A stretch of DNA of 64,000 bases from DATDAW01 sp036525185 (GTDB lineage Bacteria; Verrucomicrobiota; Verrucomicrobiia; Chthoniobacterales; DASVRZ01), in contig DATDAW010000030.1 of assembly GCA_036525185.1 (NCBI GenBank), positions 1-64,000 of the forward strand, read 5' to 3'. Of this stretch, positions 56,390 through 64,000 are shown piece by piece. Within the stretch, counting starts at the first letter, position 1; each line of letters starts with the position of its first letter. The notes under the pieces were generated by a model. That model ran no database searches, was not told the origin of the DNA, and saw only the letters and a program-made list of their open reading frames with translations. A program made the translations under genes and the position numbers.

Positions 56390-56692
56390 TCCAAACGCGC
56401 TGAAGACTGCGGAAGCAATGAATCGCCATTTTTACAATCGCGATGGCAGAGCAAGGAGTGAATTTTCATAAAATTCATTGGCTGGCCCGTCGTTGCGACA
56501 GTGCCATTCTATTGCAAGGAAAAACGATCGCTGAGATCGACGTCGAAGAGTCGAAACTTTTCCCATCCGTAGCTCGGTACGGTTTGGACTTGTGGGCGGC
56601 TTCGATGACTTTGCTCTAATTTCATACGCGCCATGTTTGCTGTCCTTCTTAAAAACTTAGAAACTTAAGGCTTAATACCTCATACTTATTGC
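56004..56692. other. 689-base gene-poor region between the glycan locus and pdxH
   Basis: No confident gene. The + strand has an open frame over 56115-56362 with a protein-like lysine-rich end (DFIKVMEFPWASMRADV, stop TAG) but no good start, and a separate 58-codon frame at 56443-56619. The - strand has the doubtful 129-codon frame. The fragments may be remnants of a decayed gene at the locus edge. A promoter for pdxH would lie in the AT-rich 56636-56690; nothing clear can be named. Confidence 0.45.
56443..56619 (+). CDS. Possible small ORF, 58 residues
   Basis: ATG 56443 to TAA 56617-56619, with a TGA in frame 24 bases upstream, so it stands alone. Starts MAEQGVNFHKIHWLARRCD and ends SVARYGLDLWAASMTLL. 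The composition is protein-like but no family is recognised and no ribosome site is evident. It could be a short hypothetical gene or a remnant. Confidence 0.22.
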   Translation: MAEQGVNFHKIHWLARRCDSAILLQGKTIAEIDVEESKLFPSVARYGLDLWAASMTLL

Positions 56693-57337
56693 ATGATCGA
56701 TCCCGCTGAACTCCGTCGAGAATACGCCCGGGCAGGGCTGCGTCGTTCCGAAATGGACCCCGATCCTTTCCGTGAATTCGCCAAATGGTTTGACGCTGCG
56801 GTGGCATCGGGCAACGCCGAGCCGAATGCCATGACTCTTTCCACCACAAACATCGACGGTTTTCCTTCGTCACGCACCGTGCTGCTGAAGGTCTTCGACG
56901 CTCGCGGCTTCTGCTTTTTCACCAATTACGGCAGTCGGAAAGCTCGTGAGCTGGCTGAAAATCCACGCGCCAGCCTCACGTTCTTCTGGTACAACTTGGA
57001 GCGCCAGGTCTCTATTGCCGGATCGGTCGAACGCACGTCTAGCGAAGAATCAGCCAAGTATTTCCACTCACGCCCGCGCGGCAGCCAACTTGGAGCCCTC
57101 GTCTCAACACAGAGCGAGATCATCCCGAATCGCGCCTTCCTCGAGCAGCGCCTCGCTGAACTCGAAGCCCAATACGCCGGCTTTAACGAAATTCCGCTCC
57201 CCGATTTCTGGGGCGGTTTCCGGCTGAAGCCGGTCCGTTTCGAATTCTGGCAAGGGCGCCCCAACCGCCTTCACGACCGATTTCAATACGTCTTAACGGA
57301 CGCTGGCTCGTGGCAGATGGACCGCCTCTCGCCCTGA
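56693..57337 (+). CDS. pdxH: Pyridoxamine 5'-phosphate oxidase
   Basis: 214 residues, the usual length. The enzyme oxidises pyridoxine or pyridoxamine phosphate to pyridoxal phosphate with FMN and oxygen. RTVLLKVFDARGFCFFTNY is the FMN-binding block, KARELAENPRASLTFFW with RQVSIAGSVER follow, and the C-terminal dimer/active-site region reads PLPDFWGGFRLKPVRFEFWQG with RLHDRFQY. All expected motifs are present. It is a housekeeping gene and marks the end of the glycan locus. The 42-base gap to the next gene is typical of an operon. Confidence 0.97.
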   Translation: MIDPAELRREYARAGLRRSEMDPDPFREFAKWFDAAVASGNAEPNAMTLSTTNIDGFPSSRTVLLKVFDARGFCFFTNYGSRKARELAENPRASLTFFWYNLERQVSIAGSVERTSSEESAKYFHSRPRGSQLGALVSTQSEIIPNRAFLEQRLAELEAQYAGFNEIPLPDFWGGFRLKPVRFEFWQGRPNRLHDRFQYVLTDAGSWQMDRLSP

Positions 57338-57378
57338 CCTTGAACGGTTGCCGTTCCCTGTTTGTCCATTTTACCCAC

Positions 57379-59400
57379 ATGCCGCACATCAAACGATTCG
57401 CCATCCTTCTGCTCACTCTAACCCCTCTTTTCGCTCAGGAACCACCCGCGTTCGATCCCAAGACCATCGATCCCAGCGTCAAACCGTGCGCCGACTTTTT
57501 CGATTACGCCAACGGCAACTGGATCAAAAGCAACCCGATCCCTGCTGAATACTCCATCTGGGGCAGCTTCATTCAGCTTGCCGAAAGCAACAACCAGCAT
57601 CTCAAAGCGATCCTCGAGGAAGCTACCTCCGACAAATCTGCGGCCGAAGGGAGCATCCGCCGGAAGATTGGCGACTTCTACGCTTCTGGCATGGACATCG
57701 AAGCCGTCAACAAAGCCGGAGTCGCCCCGCTTCAGCCGGAATTTGACCGCATCGCCGCTCTCAAAACTTCCGCAGACATTCCGGCTCTCCTTGCGCACTT
57801 TCACCTCGCAGGCATAGCCGCAGGCTTTAACTTTTTCGCCGACCAGGACGCTAAGGATAGCACACGCGTCATCGCGCAGCTTTTCCAAGGCGGACTTGGC
57901 TTGCCCGATCGCGATTACTACACCCGCACCGACGCCGCTTCACAAAAGCAGCGCGATCAATACCTTGAGCATGTCGCAAAAATGTTCGGCCTGCTGGGCG
58001 ACAAGGCGGAAGACGCAGCCGCCAACGCCAGAATCGTTTTGAAAATCGAGACCACCCTCGCCGAGGCATCGATGACCAATGTTCAGCTGCGCGATCCAAA
58101 TGCCATCTATCACAAGTTAACCCTCGCCGAAGTGCAGGCCCTCACGCCAGATTTCAACTGGAACCTCTACCTAGACCGTTTCGGCCTCAGTGATCCCGGC
58201 GACATCAATGTCGGCCAGCCCGGTTTCCTAAAAAAGGTCAATGACCTGCTGAAAACTACATCCATCGACGATTGGAAAACCTATTTCCGATGGCATCTCA
58301 TCACAGAAACGGCCGATGAACTCAGCGATCCCTTTGTCAACGAAAACTTCCGCTTTTACGGTCAGGTCCTTACCGGAGCCAAAGAGCTGAAGCCTCGGTG
58401 GAAACGGGTCCTTGCCGCAACCAACAACGCGCTCGGAGAAGCGCTTGGCCAGCTTTACGTCGCAAAGTATTTTCCACCTGAAGCCAAGAGCCGCGTCCTC
58501 GATCTCGTCGCCGCCCTTCGTCACGCACTGCGCGAACGCATCGCAGCCGCCACATGGATGAGTGAGACGACGAAAAAGGCCGCTTTCGCCAAGCTCGATC
58601 ATTTCACTGTCAAAATGGGTTATCCCGACAAATGGCGCGACTATTCGAGCCTGCAAATCGACCGCCAATCCTACGTGGGCAATGTATTGCGCGGCAATGC
58701 ATTCGAAGTCCGCCGCACCCTTGCAAAAATCGGCAAGCCCGTCGATCGAACGGAATGGCTGATGACGCCACAGACGGTCAACGCCTACTATAATCCATCG
58801 ATGAACGAAATCGTCTTTCCCGCCGGCATCCTGCAGCCGCCATTTTTTAGTCCGAATGCGGATGACGCGATTAACTTTGGGGGCATTGGCGCAGTTATCG
58901 GCCACGAAATGACGCATGGATTTGACGATGAGGGCCGGCAATACGATGCCAGTGGCAATTTAAAAGAATGGTGGACGCCCGTTGATCTGAAAAACTTCAA
59001 CGCACGCGCGCGGAAAATCATCGACCAATACGGCGCCTATGCGGCCATCGATGGCCTCAAGCTCAACGGCGAGCTGACGCAGGGCGAAAACATTGCCGAC
59101 AATGGCGGTGTCCGCGTCGCCTGGACTGCGCTGCAGCAGCAGTGGGCCAAAGCTGGAAAACCCGGTCTAATCGATGGCTTCACTCCTGAGCAACGTTTCT
59201 TCCTTGGGTGGGCGCAGGTCTGGCGTTCGAACATTCGCGATGAAGCCCTGCGAACTCGAGTTCTGACAGACCCGCACAGCCCCGCCAAATTTCGAGTCAA
59301 CGGTGTCGTGAACAACATGCCCGAGTTTTTCAAAGCATTTGGCTGTGACGACAAGAGCCTTGTGGAGGGCTCAGCGTCTGAGAGAGCCGAAATCTGGTAA
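57379..59400 (+). CDS. M13 family zinc metallopeptidase (neprilysin/PepO-like), secreted
   Basis: The frame is open from 57310, overlapping pdxH, but the ATG at 57379 begins a signal peptide (HIKRFAILLLTLTPLFAQ), giving 673 residues. DPSVKPCADFFDYANGNWIK is the family start. The zinc site is H509-E-M-T-H513 with E570 in GENIADNGG. YYNPSMNEIVFPAGILQPPFF is the conserved pre-helix. The C-terminus ends in ERAEIW, lacking the Cys of the usual C-x-x-W end. Function is peptide cleavage in the periplasm or outside. It converges with the - strand genes, 27 bases apart. Confidence 0.93.
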   Translation: MPHIKRFAILLLTLTPLFAQEPPAFDPKTIDPSVKPCADFFDYANGNWIKSNPIPAEYSIWGSFIQLAESNNQHLKAILEEATSDKSAAEGSIRRKIGDFYASGMDIEAVNKAGVAPLQPEFDRIAALKTSADIPALLAHFHLAGIAAGFNFFADQDAKDSTRVIAQLFQGGLGLPDRDYYTRTDAASQKQRDQYLEHVAKMFGLLGDKAEDAAANARIVLKIETTLAEASMTNVQLRDPNAIYHKLTLAEVQALTPDFNWNLYLDRFGLSDPGDINVGQPGFLKKVNDLLKTTSIDDWKTYFRWHLITETADELSDPFVNENFRFYGQVLTGAKELKPRWKRVLAATNNALGEALGQLYVAKYFPPEAKSRVLDLVAALRHALRERIAAATWMSETTKKAAFAKLDHFTVKMGYPDKWRDYSSLQIDRQSYVGNVLRGNAFEVRRTLAKIGKPVDRTEWLMTPQTVNAYYNPSMNEIVFPAGILQPPFFSPNADDAINFGGIGAVIGHEMTHGFDDEGRQYDASGNLKEWWTPVDLKNFNARARKIIDQYGAYAAIDGLKLNGELTQGENIADNGGVRVAWTALQQQWAKAGKPGLIDGFTPEQRFFLGWAQVWRSNIRDEALRTRVLTDPHSPAKFRVNGVVNNMPEFFKAFGCDDKSLVEGSASERAEIW

Positions 59401-59427
59401 ATCTTGCCAGAGCCTTCGTTGAATTGG

Positions 59428-59778
59428 TTACGAACCCCCCTTCGGCTCCGCTTTCACGAAGATTTTGGCCGGGACATAGTCGAAATACCTCATCAACGCC
59501 GGGCACAGCCAGCCTTCAATTTCGTAGTCCTGGAGAAAATACCAATTCCCTTCGTGCTCCTCGCGACGCCACTCGGCGAACACTTGAAAGCCCGGAAATG
59601 GCTTTCCTGAAAACGTCAGCCGAAACCCCTCGTCAGCATTCGGAATATTCGCCGTGAGCAGGTCGATCACGTCATCTGCACCACACACGAATGGCTCCTT
59701 CTCCAGCCCGACCCTGGCATCGTCGAAAACCCACATGTTTTCCCATTTATAGGGAATGATAACGTTGATCTGATTCAC
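59428..59778 (-). CDS. DUF6717-like conserved hypothetical protein
   Basis: 116 residues, soluble, no signal peptide. WENMWVFDDARVGLEKEPFV, a mid block of GFRLTFSGKPFPG and EGNWYFLQDYEIEGWLCPAL match what I remember of DUF6717; the family name should be confirmed. No enzyme motif is visible. Its ATG overlaps by four bases the stop of the 77-residue gene upstream on the same strand, and it is the last of a coupled trio. Confidence 0.78.
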   Translation of the reverse strand: MNQINVIIPYKWENMWVFDDARVGLEKEPFVCGADDVIDLLTANIPNADEGFRLTFSGKPFPGFQVFAEWRREEHEGNWYFLQDYEIEGWLCPALMRYFDYVPAKIFVKAEPKGGS

Positions 59779-60008
59779 AAAACCTCCCGCAGATTTTGCG
59801 GCTCCAGACGGATGTCATTCATGAACCCACCAAAACGATGGTCGATATCACCGCTGACGTCGAGGATCATCAGCCCGTTCTTATCGATCTCGTCAACTCG
59901 ATACGTTCGTCCAAGGCAAAATCGAAACACTCGCTGACTCTCTTCAGGAAGAGTTACAACCCACGCTGGCACCGTTTCAAAAACGACCCATGTACCCGCC
60001 CGGATCAC
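59775..60008 (-). CDS. Hypothetical 77-residue protein of a coupled trio
   Basis: 77 residues, no recognised family. The sequence has short beta-strand-like stretches (TWVVFETVPAWVVTLP, GLMILDVSGDIDHRFGGFM), compatible with a small beta-barrel or all-beta fold. It overlaps both neighbours by 4 bases: the alpha/beta hydrolase-like gene upstream and the DUF6717-like gene downstream. That strongly supports its being a real gene translated with them. Confidence 0.6.
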   Translation of the reverse strand: MIRAGTWVVFETVPAWVVTLPEESQRVFRFCLGRTYRVDEIDKNGLMILDVSGDIDHRFGGFMNDIRLEPQNLREVL

Positions 60009-60847
60009 GATACAAATCTCGCGGCGAGGCGCCCCTTGAGAAAACCGTGAATCGCGAGACTCGGCCTGGTGGTGATTACGCCATCGCTGTAGTCCCGGAC
60101 GAATTTTTCCAGTTTGGCGCGACGATCCGCCTCGCGATGCGGATTTCGCGGGCTCATGGGAATTTTCGCCTTCGCCTTTTGATATTCATGGGTGAACACG
60201 TAGTAGGCTTCCCGGGTTAACATCTGCTGGACGGTATCGAGCGACGCCCATTCGACAATGCTTCCATGGTCGAGCTTCTTGACCCAGAGATGGTTTCCCA
60301 GGCGAAATTGATCCACAAATTTGCCGCCTGAGACGAGTTTCTGGTTTTGCAGGATGTCTTTCTCGCTTTGAAAAAAAAGAACGGTTAGAAATTTCCGGTC
60401 AGGATCGCGATTGAACAAGGTTATGACGCGGTCCGTCCCCACTTTTGGATCAAAAAGAACCACCCGCAGAGTTCGACGCCGATACCACGCTGCCTGGTTC
60501 TCGAAAAGCCAGTTCAGCGCGGTGACGCAATTGTTGCAGCCCTGGCTATGCGCCAAAATTAGAATCTCCGAGTCCTCGACCCTGCCGAGCTGTGCTCCAC
60601 AAACAGGCGCAAACAGGTCAGCCTCCCCGTTCAAATCCCTGGAACCGTCCAGTGTGACGAGATCCCAGGGATTGTCCGCAAGTTTACCCAGATTAACACC
60701 GCTGGCGAAATGGTCGGTTCCAGCTTTTCCCTGGTAAGCCGTGGCGGGCAGCCCGGCAATGACGGACCACGCGAGATTAACAATTTCTTCACCAACGTTT
60801 ACCCCGTGGAACTGCCCTTTGATTCCGCTAAAAGTAAACATCCTCAT
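60005..60847 (-). CDS. Alpha/beta hydrolase-like protein
   Basis: 280 residues from the ATG at 60847; a TTG at 60868 and an ATG at 60841 are alternatives. ILILAHSQGCNNCVTALNWL carries the nucleophile elbow (A-H-S-Q-G, with the likely catalytic serine), followed by VVLFDPKVGTDR and LTVLFFQSEKD, where the Asp and later His (LGNHLW) may complete a triad. No signal peptide or membrane segment. It may be a lipase- or esterase-like enzyme; its substrate is unknown. It is coupled to two small genes downstream and lies about 50 bases after the glycogen synthase gene. Confidence 0.72.
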   Translation of the reverse strand: MRMFTFSGIKGQFHGVNVGEEIVNLAWSVIAGLPATAYQGKAGTDHFASGVNLGKLADNPWDLVTLDGSRDLNGEADLFAPVCGAQLGRVEDSEILILAHSQGCNNCVTALNWLFENQAAWYRRRTLRVVLFDPKVGTDRVITLFNRDPDRKFLTVLFFQSEKDILQNQKLVSGGKFVDQFRLGNHLWVKKLDHGSIVEWASLDTVQQMLTREAYYVFTHEYQKAKAKIPMSPRNPHREADRRAKLEKFVRDYSDGVITTRPSLAIHGFLKGRLAARFVS

Positions 60848-60898
60848 ACTGCTCTGGGATGTTAGCAAATAATTTAGCCGTTGTCGAAGGGAAATCTG

Positions 60899-62101
60899 TT
60901 ATTTCAGCAGCTCCTCGTAGAGCGTTTTCGTCCCCGCTGCAATGGCGGACCAGCTGAATTTTTCGATGGCACGCTTACGACCCGCCCGGCCAAAGGCTTC
61001 GCGCTTGGCCGGGTCGGCCATCAGGACGTTGATTGGGGCTGCGAGATCGCGGGCAAATTTATCCGAATCGATCGGTTCATACGGACTTTCGGTCATTTGC
61101 TCGAGCGCGACAAGGTAGCCCGTTTCACCATCAACGACGACCTCCTTGATGCCTCCGACGGCACTGGCAACGACGGCGGTCTCACATGCCATGGCTTCAA
61201 GGTTAATGATCCCGAACGGCTCGTAAATCGACGGACAACAAAACACGGCAGCGTTGGAATAAAATTCGATGGCTTCCGACTTCGGCACCATCTGCTCCAC
61301 CCAGAAAATCCCGTCGCGATGCAGCCGTGCCGCTTCCACCGCGGTCTTCATCTCCTCGGCGATCTCCGGCGTATCGGGCGCTCCCGCACACAAGACCACT
61401 TGGAAACCGGGGTCGAAATATTTTATGGCGTTAACAAGGTGGACGATGCCTTTTTGCCGCGCGATGCGCCCGACGAAAAGCACATACGGCACGGAAGGAT
61501 CGATGCCATATTTAACGAGCGCCTGGGTCGAATCGGTCTTGCAATATTCCGCAGGCTCAATGCCATTGTAAATAATCCGAATTCTGGCGGGATCGACGTC
61601 GAAAAGTTGCAGGACATCGCGCTTGGTTTCCTCGGAAACGGCAATGATTGCATCGGCCAGTTCGATCGCTGTTTTCTCGATCCAGGAGGAAAAATCGTAG
61701 CCGCGTCCGAGCTGTTCCCGTTTCCATGGGCGAAGGGGTTCCAGCGAGTGGATGGTAATGACGAGGGGAGTCCCATAGTTCAGCTTTGCCAAAATCCCAC
61801 CGAAATGGGTGTACCACGTGTGGCAATGAACGATCTGTGCATCGATGGCAGTAGTGTTGAAATCGGTGCAGCGCCGAATTGCGCCCAGAGCAGATTTGAG
61901 GTTCGCGGGGCAAGAGAATCCGGACGTATCCAGGCCAAAGCCCTTAACCGTAAGTGACTTTCCTACAATGTCTTGCGAGCCGAAGCAACGCACTTCGACG
62001 GGCATCAATTTTGCCAGTTCGCGGCTGAGGTAATCGACATGGACTCCTGCACCGCCGTAAATGTTAGGGGGGTATTCGTTAGTGAGGAACAAGGCTTTCA
62101 C
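60899..62101 (-). CDS. GT4 glycogen synthase-like protein (GlgM/GlgA type)
   Basis: The frame is open from 62182, but the GTG at 62101 is the better start because the fold begins KALFLTNEYPPNIYGGAGVH at once; length is then 400 residues. HCHTWYTHFGG, VSEETKRDVLQLF, YNGIEPAEYCK and VGRIARQKGIVHLVNAI are the ordered family pieces, and SIYEPFGIINLEAMACE has E-x7-E. This is the actinobacterial-type glycogen synthase group, which uses ADP- or UDP-glucose, or makes maltose-1-phosphate (GlgM). The choice between these is not settled by sequence. It is cytoplasmic storage metabolism, not glycan export. Confidence 0.87.
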   Translation of the reverse strand: MKALFLTNEYPPNIYGGAGVHVDYLSRELAKLMPVEVRCFGSQDIVGKSLTVKGFGLDTSGFSCPANLKSALGAIRRCTDFNTTAIDAQIVHCHTWYTHFGGILAKLNYGTPLVITIHSLEPLRPWKREQLGRGYDFSSWIEKTAIELADAIIAVSEETKRDVLQLFDVDPARIRIIYNGIEPAEYCKTDSTQALVKYGIDPSVPYVLFVGRIARQKGIVHLVNAIKYFDPGFQVVLCAGAPDTPEIAEEMKTAVEAARLHRDGIFWVEQMVPKSEAIEFYSNAAVFCCPSIYEPFGIINLEAMACETAVVASAVGGIKEVVVDGETGYLVALEQMTESPYEPIDSDKFARDLAAPINVLMADPAKREAFGRAGRKRAIEKFSWSAIAAGTKTLYEELLK

Positions 62102-62216
62102 GACTTCCGTATAACCCTGCTGCGCAAGAACGGAAAGCAGAAGCGACGTTTTACCGTTTTTCTTTCGAGGACAGCGCCTCAAAAAGCCTTTTCTACGCCG
62201 AAAAGCCGTTCGTTGC

Positions 62217-62870
62217 TTACGGAACTCTGAAGACTTTGTTCGTGTAAGGGTCCCGTGCCTCGGAACCCGAGGGCAACCCGGTTACGTCAATGATACCCGC
62301 ATTCGGACTGTAAGGGCTCTTGACCATGCCGGGTCTTCCGGGAACCGGAAGCGCTGTGGCAACGTCTTCACTGGGCGGTTCCGGAGTAGGTTCAGGGGTG
62401 GTTTTGAGAGTGGGTTTGGGAGTGGTATCGGCGACGGATTTTTTGGGAGTCGGTGACGGTCGTGGAGTGGGCGTTGACGCGGCGGTTTCCTGTTCAACCG
62501 GCGGAACCTCCTTTTTGGCCGGTTTCTTCGGAGTAGGCGAGGGTGCGGCCGCCGCGCTCCTAGCTTTGACCTGTTCCTGGGCTTTTTTCATCCAAGCAGG
62601 CTGTGCCGACGCGCTCGACGACGCTGTCGTCTGTGACGTTGATGGTTCCGCAGCACGGAAGGGTTTTGTAGGGGGAGGAACAGTTCCTTGCTGAGTGCCC
62701 GCGACGGTGCCACCTGGGCTTGGGGTCGGTTGTTCTCCGGGGGTGTCCCGCTTGAAAATGCCTCCGACAAAACCAGTAGTGGAATCCCACGCTTTGTTCA
62801 TGGAGGTGCACGAAATCAAAAACGCAGCAGTCGTGCCGACGGCAACAAGGCGGAGGATAGGGACGTTCAT
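62217..62870 (-). CDS. PTP-rich lipoprotein
   Basis: 217 residues. The N-terminus is a signal peptide with a proper lipobox (LISC, cysteine at residue 21), then a low-complexity region rich in P, T, S and A (PSPTPKKPAKKEVPP, TPTPRPSPTPKK), with a short folded-looking end (SPNAGIIDVTGLPSG, DPYTNKVFRVP). Such linkers span the periplasm or attach a small C-terminal unit. The function is unknown. It is on the same strand as the cysA and glycogen synthase genes. Confidence 0.8.
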   Translation of the reverse strand: MNVPILRLVAVGTTAAFLISCTSMNKAWDSTTGFVGGIFKRDTPGEQPTPSPGGTVAGTQQGTVPPPTKPFRAAEPSTSQTTASSSASAQPAWMKKAQEQVKARSAAAAPSPTPKKPAKKEVPPVEQETAASTPTPRPSPTPKKSVADTTPKPTLKTTPEPTPEPPSEDVATALPVPGRPGMVKSPYSPNAGIIDVTGLPSGSEARDPYTNKVFRVP

Positions 62871-62965
62871 TGACGCATTCTATACCTGCCCTCCGCCCGC
62901 GTTCCAGCGGCGATTCGCGTCATTTGTTGCGGCAGCGCGATCAAGATCACAGCGCCGCTACGTCT

Positions 62966-63970
62966 TTACGACTCTGGCTCAAAGAATTCCTTCACTTCGC
63001 GGAATTTCACGAAAACCTTCTCGCCCTGGCGCAGTGCGAGGGCATCGAAACGGTCGCGCGGAAGCTCTACGGCAATCGTCTGTCCGCTGCCATTGAGGCC
63101 CAATTCCAGCCGCGCGATAGGACCGGCGGCGTTTTGGTATTTGATGATCGACTCAATGGTCGCGCCATTGGGGGCGCGGGAAATTTCGATGTCGTGCGGA
63201 CGAACATACCCGACTCCCTCGCCCCGTAAATACTCGCTGGGAACCGCGTTAACATTCCCCAAAAACTGGCATACGAAGGGTGTCGCAGGATGATCGTAAA
63301 CCTCCTGCGGGGTGCCGATTTGTTCGATGACCGCGTTGTTCATCACAACCACGCGGTCAGAAATCTCAAGCGCCTCCTCCTGGTCATGCGTCACGAACAC
63401 GGTGGTGATGTGCAGTTCGTCGTGCAAGTTCCTCACCCACCTGCGCAAATCTTTGCGGACTTTTGCATCGAGTGCCCCAAAAGGCTCGTCGAGCAGCAAC
63501 ACGCGCGGGTCGATGGCGAGTGCACGGGCAAGAGCGACTCGCTGACGTTGTCCACCCGAAAGCTGGCCGGGATAACGTTTCGCGAAATCCGGCAACTGGA
63601 CCAAACTCAGCAAGTTGTGCACTTTCTCAGCGATCTCAGCCTTGCTGGGACGCCGACCGCGATCTCGCACCGAAAGCCCAAAAGCGATGTTATCGAAAAC
63701 GGTCAGATGCCTGAACAATGCGTAATGCTGAAAAACAAACCCGACCTGGCGCCGCCGCACAGGGATGTTCGTTGTGTCGACGTCATTGAGTAAAATCTGG
63801 CCGGAATCCGCGTTTTCCAGCCCGGCGATAATGCGCAACAGTGTGGTTTTCCCGGAACCGGAAGGACCGAGGAGCGCGACGAGTTCGCCAGTCCCGATCG
63901 ACAGGTTGATGTCCTTCAGCGCGGTGTAATTGGCGAAGGTCTTGTTGATATGCTGGATCTCGATACTCAT
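62966..63970 (-). CDS. cysA: Sulfate/thiosulfate ABC transporter ATPase
   Basis: 334 residues. Walker A G35-PSGSGKTT, Q-loop FQHYALFRHLTV, signature LSGGQRQRVALARAL, Walker B LLLDEPFGALDA and the switch His in VTHDQEEAL are all present. The FANYTALKDINLSI start, the Q-loop segment and a C-terminal TOBE-like region (YVRPHDIEI) are those of CysA rather than of sugar importers. It powers sulfate uptake with CysT/CysW permeases, which would lie upstream beyond the window edge. The start codon is at the window's end (63970). Confidence 0.93.
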   Translation of the reverse strand: MSIEIQHINKTFANYTALKDINLSIGTGELVALLGPSGSGKTTLLRIIAGLENADSGQILLNDVDTTNIPVRRRQVGFVFQHYALFRHLTVFDNIAFGLSVRDRGRRPSKAEIAEKVHNLLSLVQLPDFAKRYPGQLSGGQRQRVALARALAIDPRVLLLDEPFGALDAKVRKDLRRWVRNLHDELHITTVFVTHDQEEALEISDRVVVMNNAVIEQIGTPQEVYDHPATPFVCQFLGNVNAVPSEYLRGEGVGYVRPHDIEISRAPNGATIESIIKYQNAAGPIARLELGLNGSGQTIAVELPRDRFDALALRQGEKVFVKFREVKEFFEPES

Positions 63971-64000
63971 GGCGTGGCCGGATATGGAAAAGCTACTCTC

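Noticed and set aside
60881..61957. A 358-codon open frame on the + strand
   Set aside because: It is antisense to the GlgM-like gene, which shows ordered family motifs; the + frame has none.

Overview
The window is a Gram-negative chromosome segment that is almost wholly an exopolysaccharide or O-antigen type locus (about 0.4-56 kb, all on the + strand except its last gene), followed by ordinary chromosomal genes (56.7-64 kb). Gram-negative status follows from two outer-membrane polysaccharide export (OPX/Wza) proteins, a predicted outer-membrane beta-barrel, lipoproteins and a Wzc-like kinase. The style of the genes suggests Verrucomicrobiota, perhaps the Chthoniobacterales/Spartobacteria side. 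The hints are the PTP-rich linkers, DUF4082-bearing secreted proteins, a BBP2-like barrel and a membrane protein of the 'EGGFRKW' type. This is an inference from family flavour only; no rRNA or tRNA is present to settle it.

Layout: (1) 0-6.4 kb: the end of an unidentified protein, two GT2 glycosyltransferases, a CgeB-like/TPR/Rossmann fusion and a Wzx-type flippase. (2) 6.5-13.1 kb: two large secreted multidomain proteins sharing DUF4082, Ig-like BIG2 and He_PIG modules, one with a PHP/CehA-type metallohydrolase head and one with a NodB-like deacetylase core. (3) 13.1-17.2 kb: a four-gene overlapping sugar module (unknown Rossmann-like protein, formyltransferase, NAD-dependent epimerase, DegT/DnrJ aminotransferase), likely making an N-formylated amino sugar. 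(4) 17.4-25.2 kb: the export machine (OPX, beta-barrel, second OPX, Wzc-like tyrosine kinase, Wzm permease, Wzt ATPase with a C-terminal glycan-binding domain), with a strong hairpin after the first OPX and a structured 343-base leader before the second. (5) 25.5-54.6 kb: a long run of about twenty glycosyltransferase genes (GT2, GT4, GT8-like, two GT10, GT14, WaaE-like, WecG-like) with a Gfo/Idh/MocA dehydrogenase, a second epimerase, a methyltransferase, a WcaF-like acetyltransferase and a polytopic polymerase/ligase-like protein. (6) 54.6-56.0 kb, - strand: a second Wzy_C/WaaL-like membrane protein, meeting the WecG-like gene tail to tail. (7) 56.0-56.7 kb: a gene-poor stretch. (8) 56.7-59.4 kb, + strand: pdxH and an M13 metallopeptidase. 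(9) 59.4-64 kb, - strand: a cysA-type ABC ATPase, a PTP-rich lipoprotein, a GlgM/GlgA-like GT4 glycogen synthase and a coupled trio (alpha/beta hydrolase-like, a 77-residue protein, a DUF6717-like protein).

How it fits together: nucleotide sugars are modified by the epimerase, aminotransferase, formyl-, acetyl- and methyltransferases; the glycosyltransferases build a complex glycan; a flippase and/or the Wzm/Wzt pair moves it across the inner membrane; OPX, Wzc and barrel proteins export it; the secreted DUF4082 proteins probably act on or bind it outside. Many genes overlap by ATGA, GTGA, TTGA or TAATG junctions, pointing to translational coupling. No initiating phosphoglycosyltransferase (WbaP/WcaJ or WecA type) was recognised.
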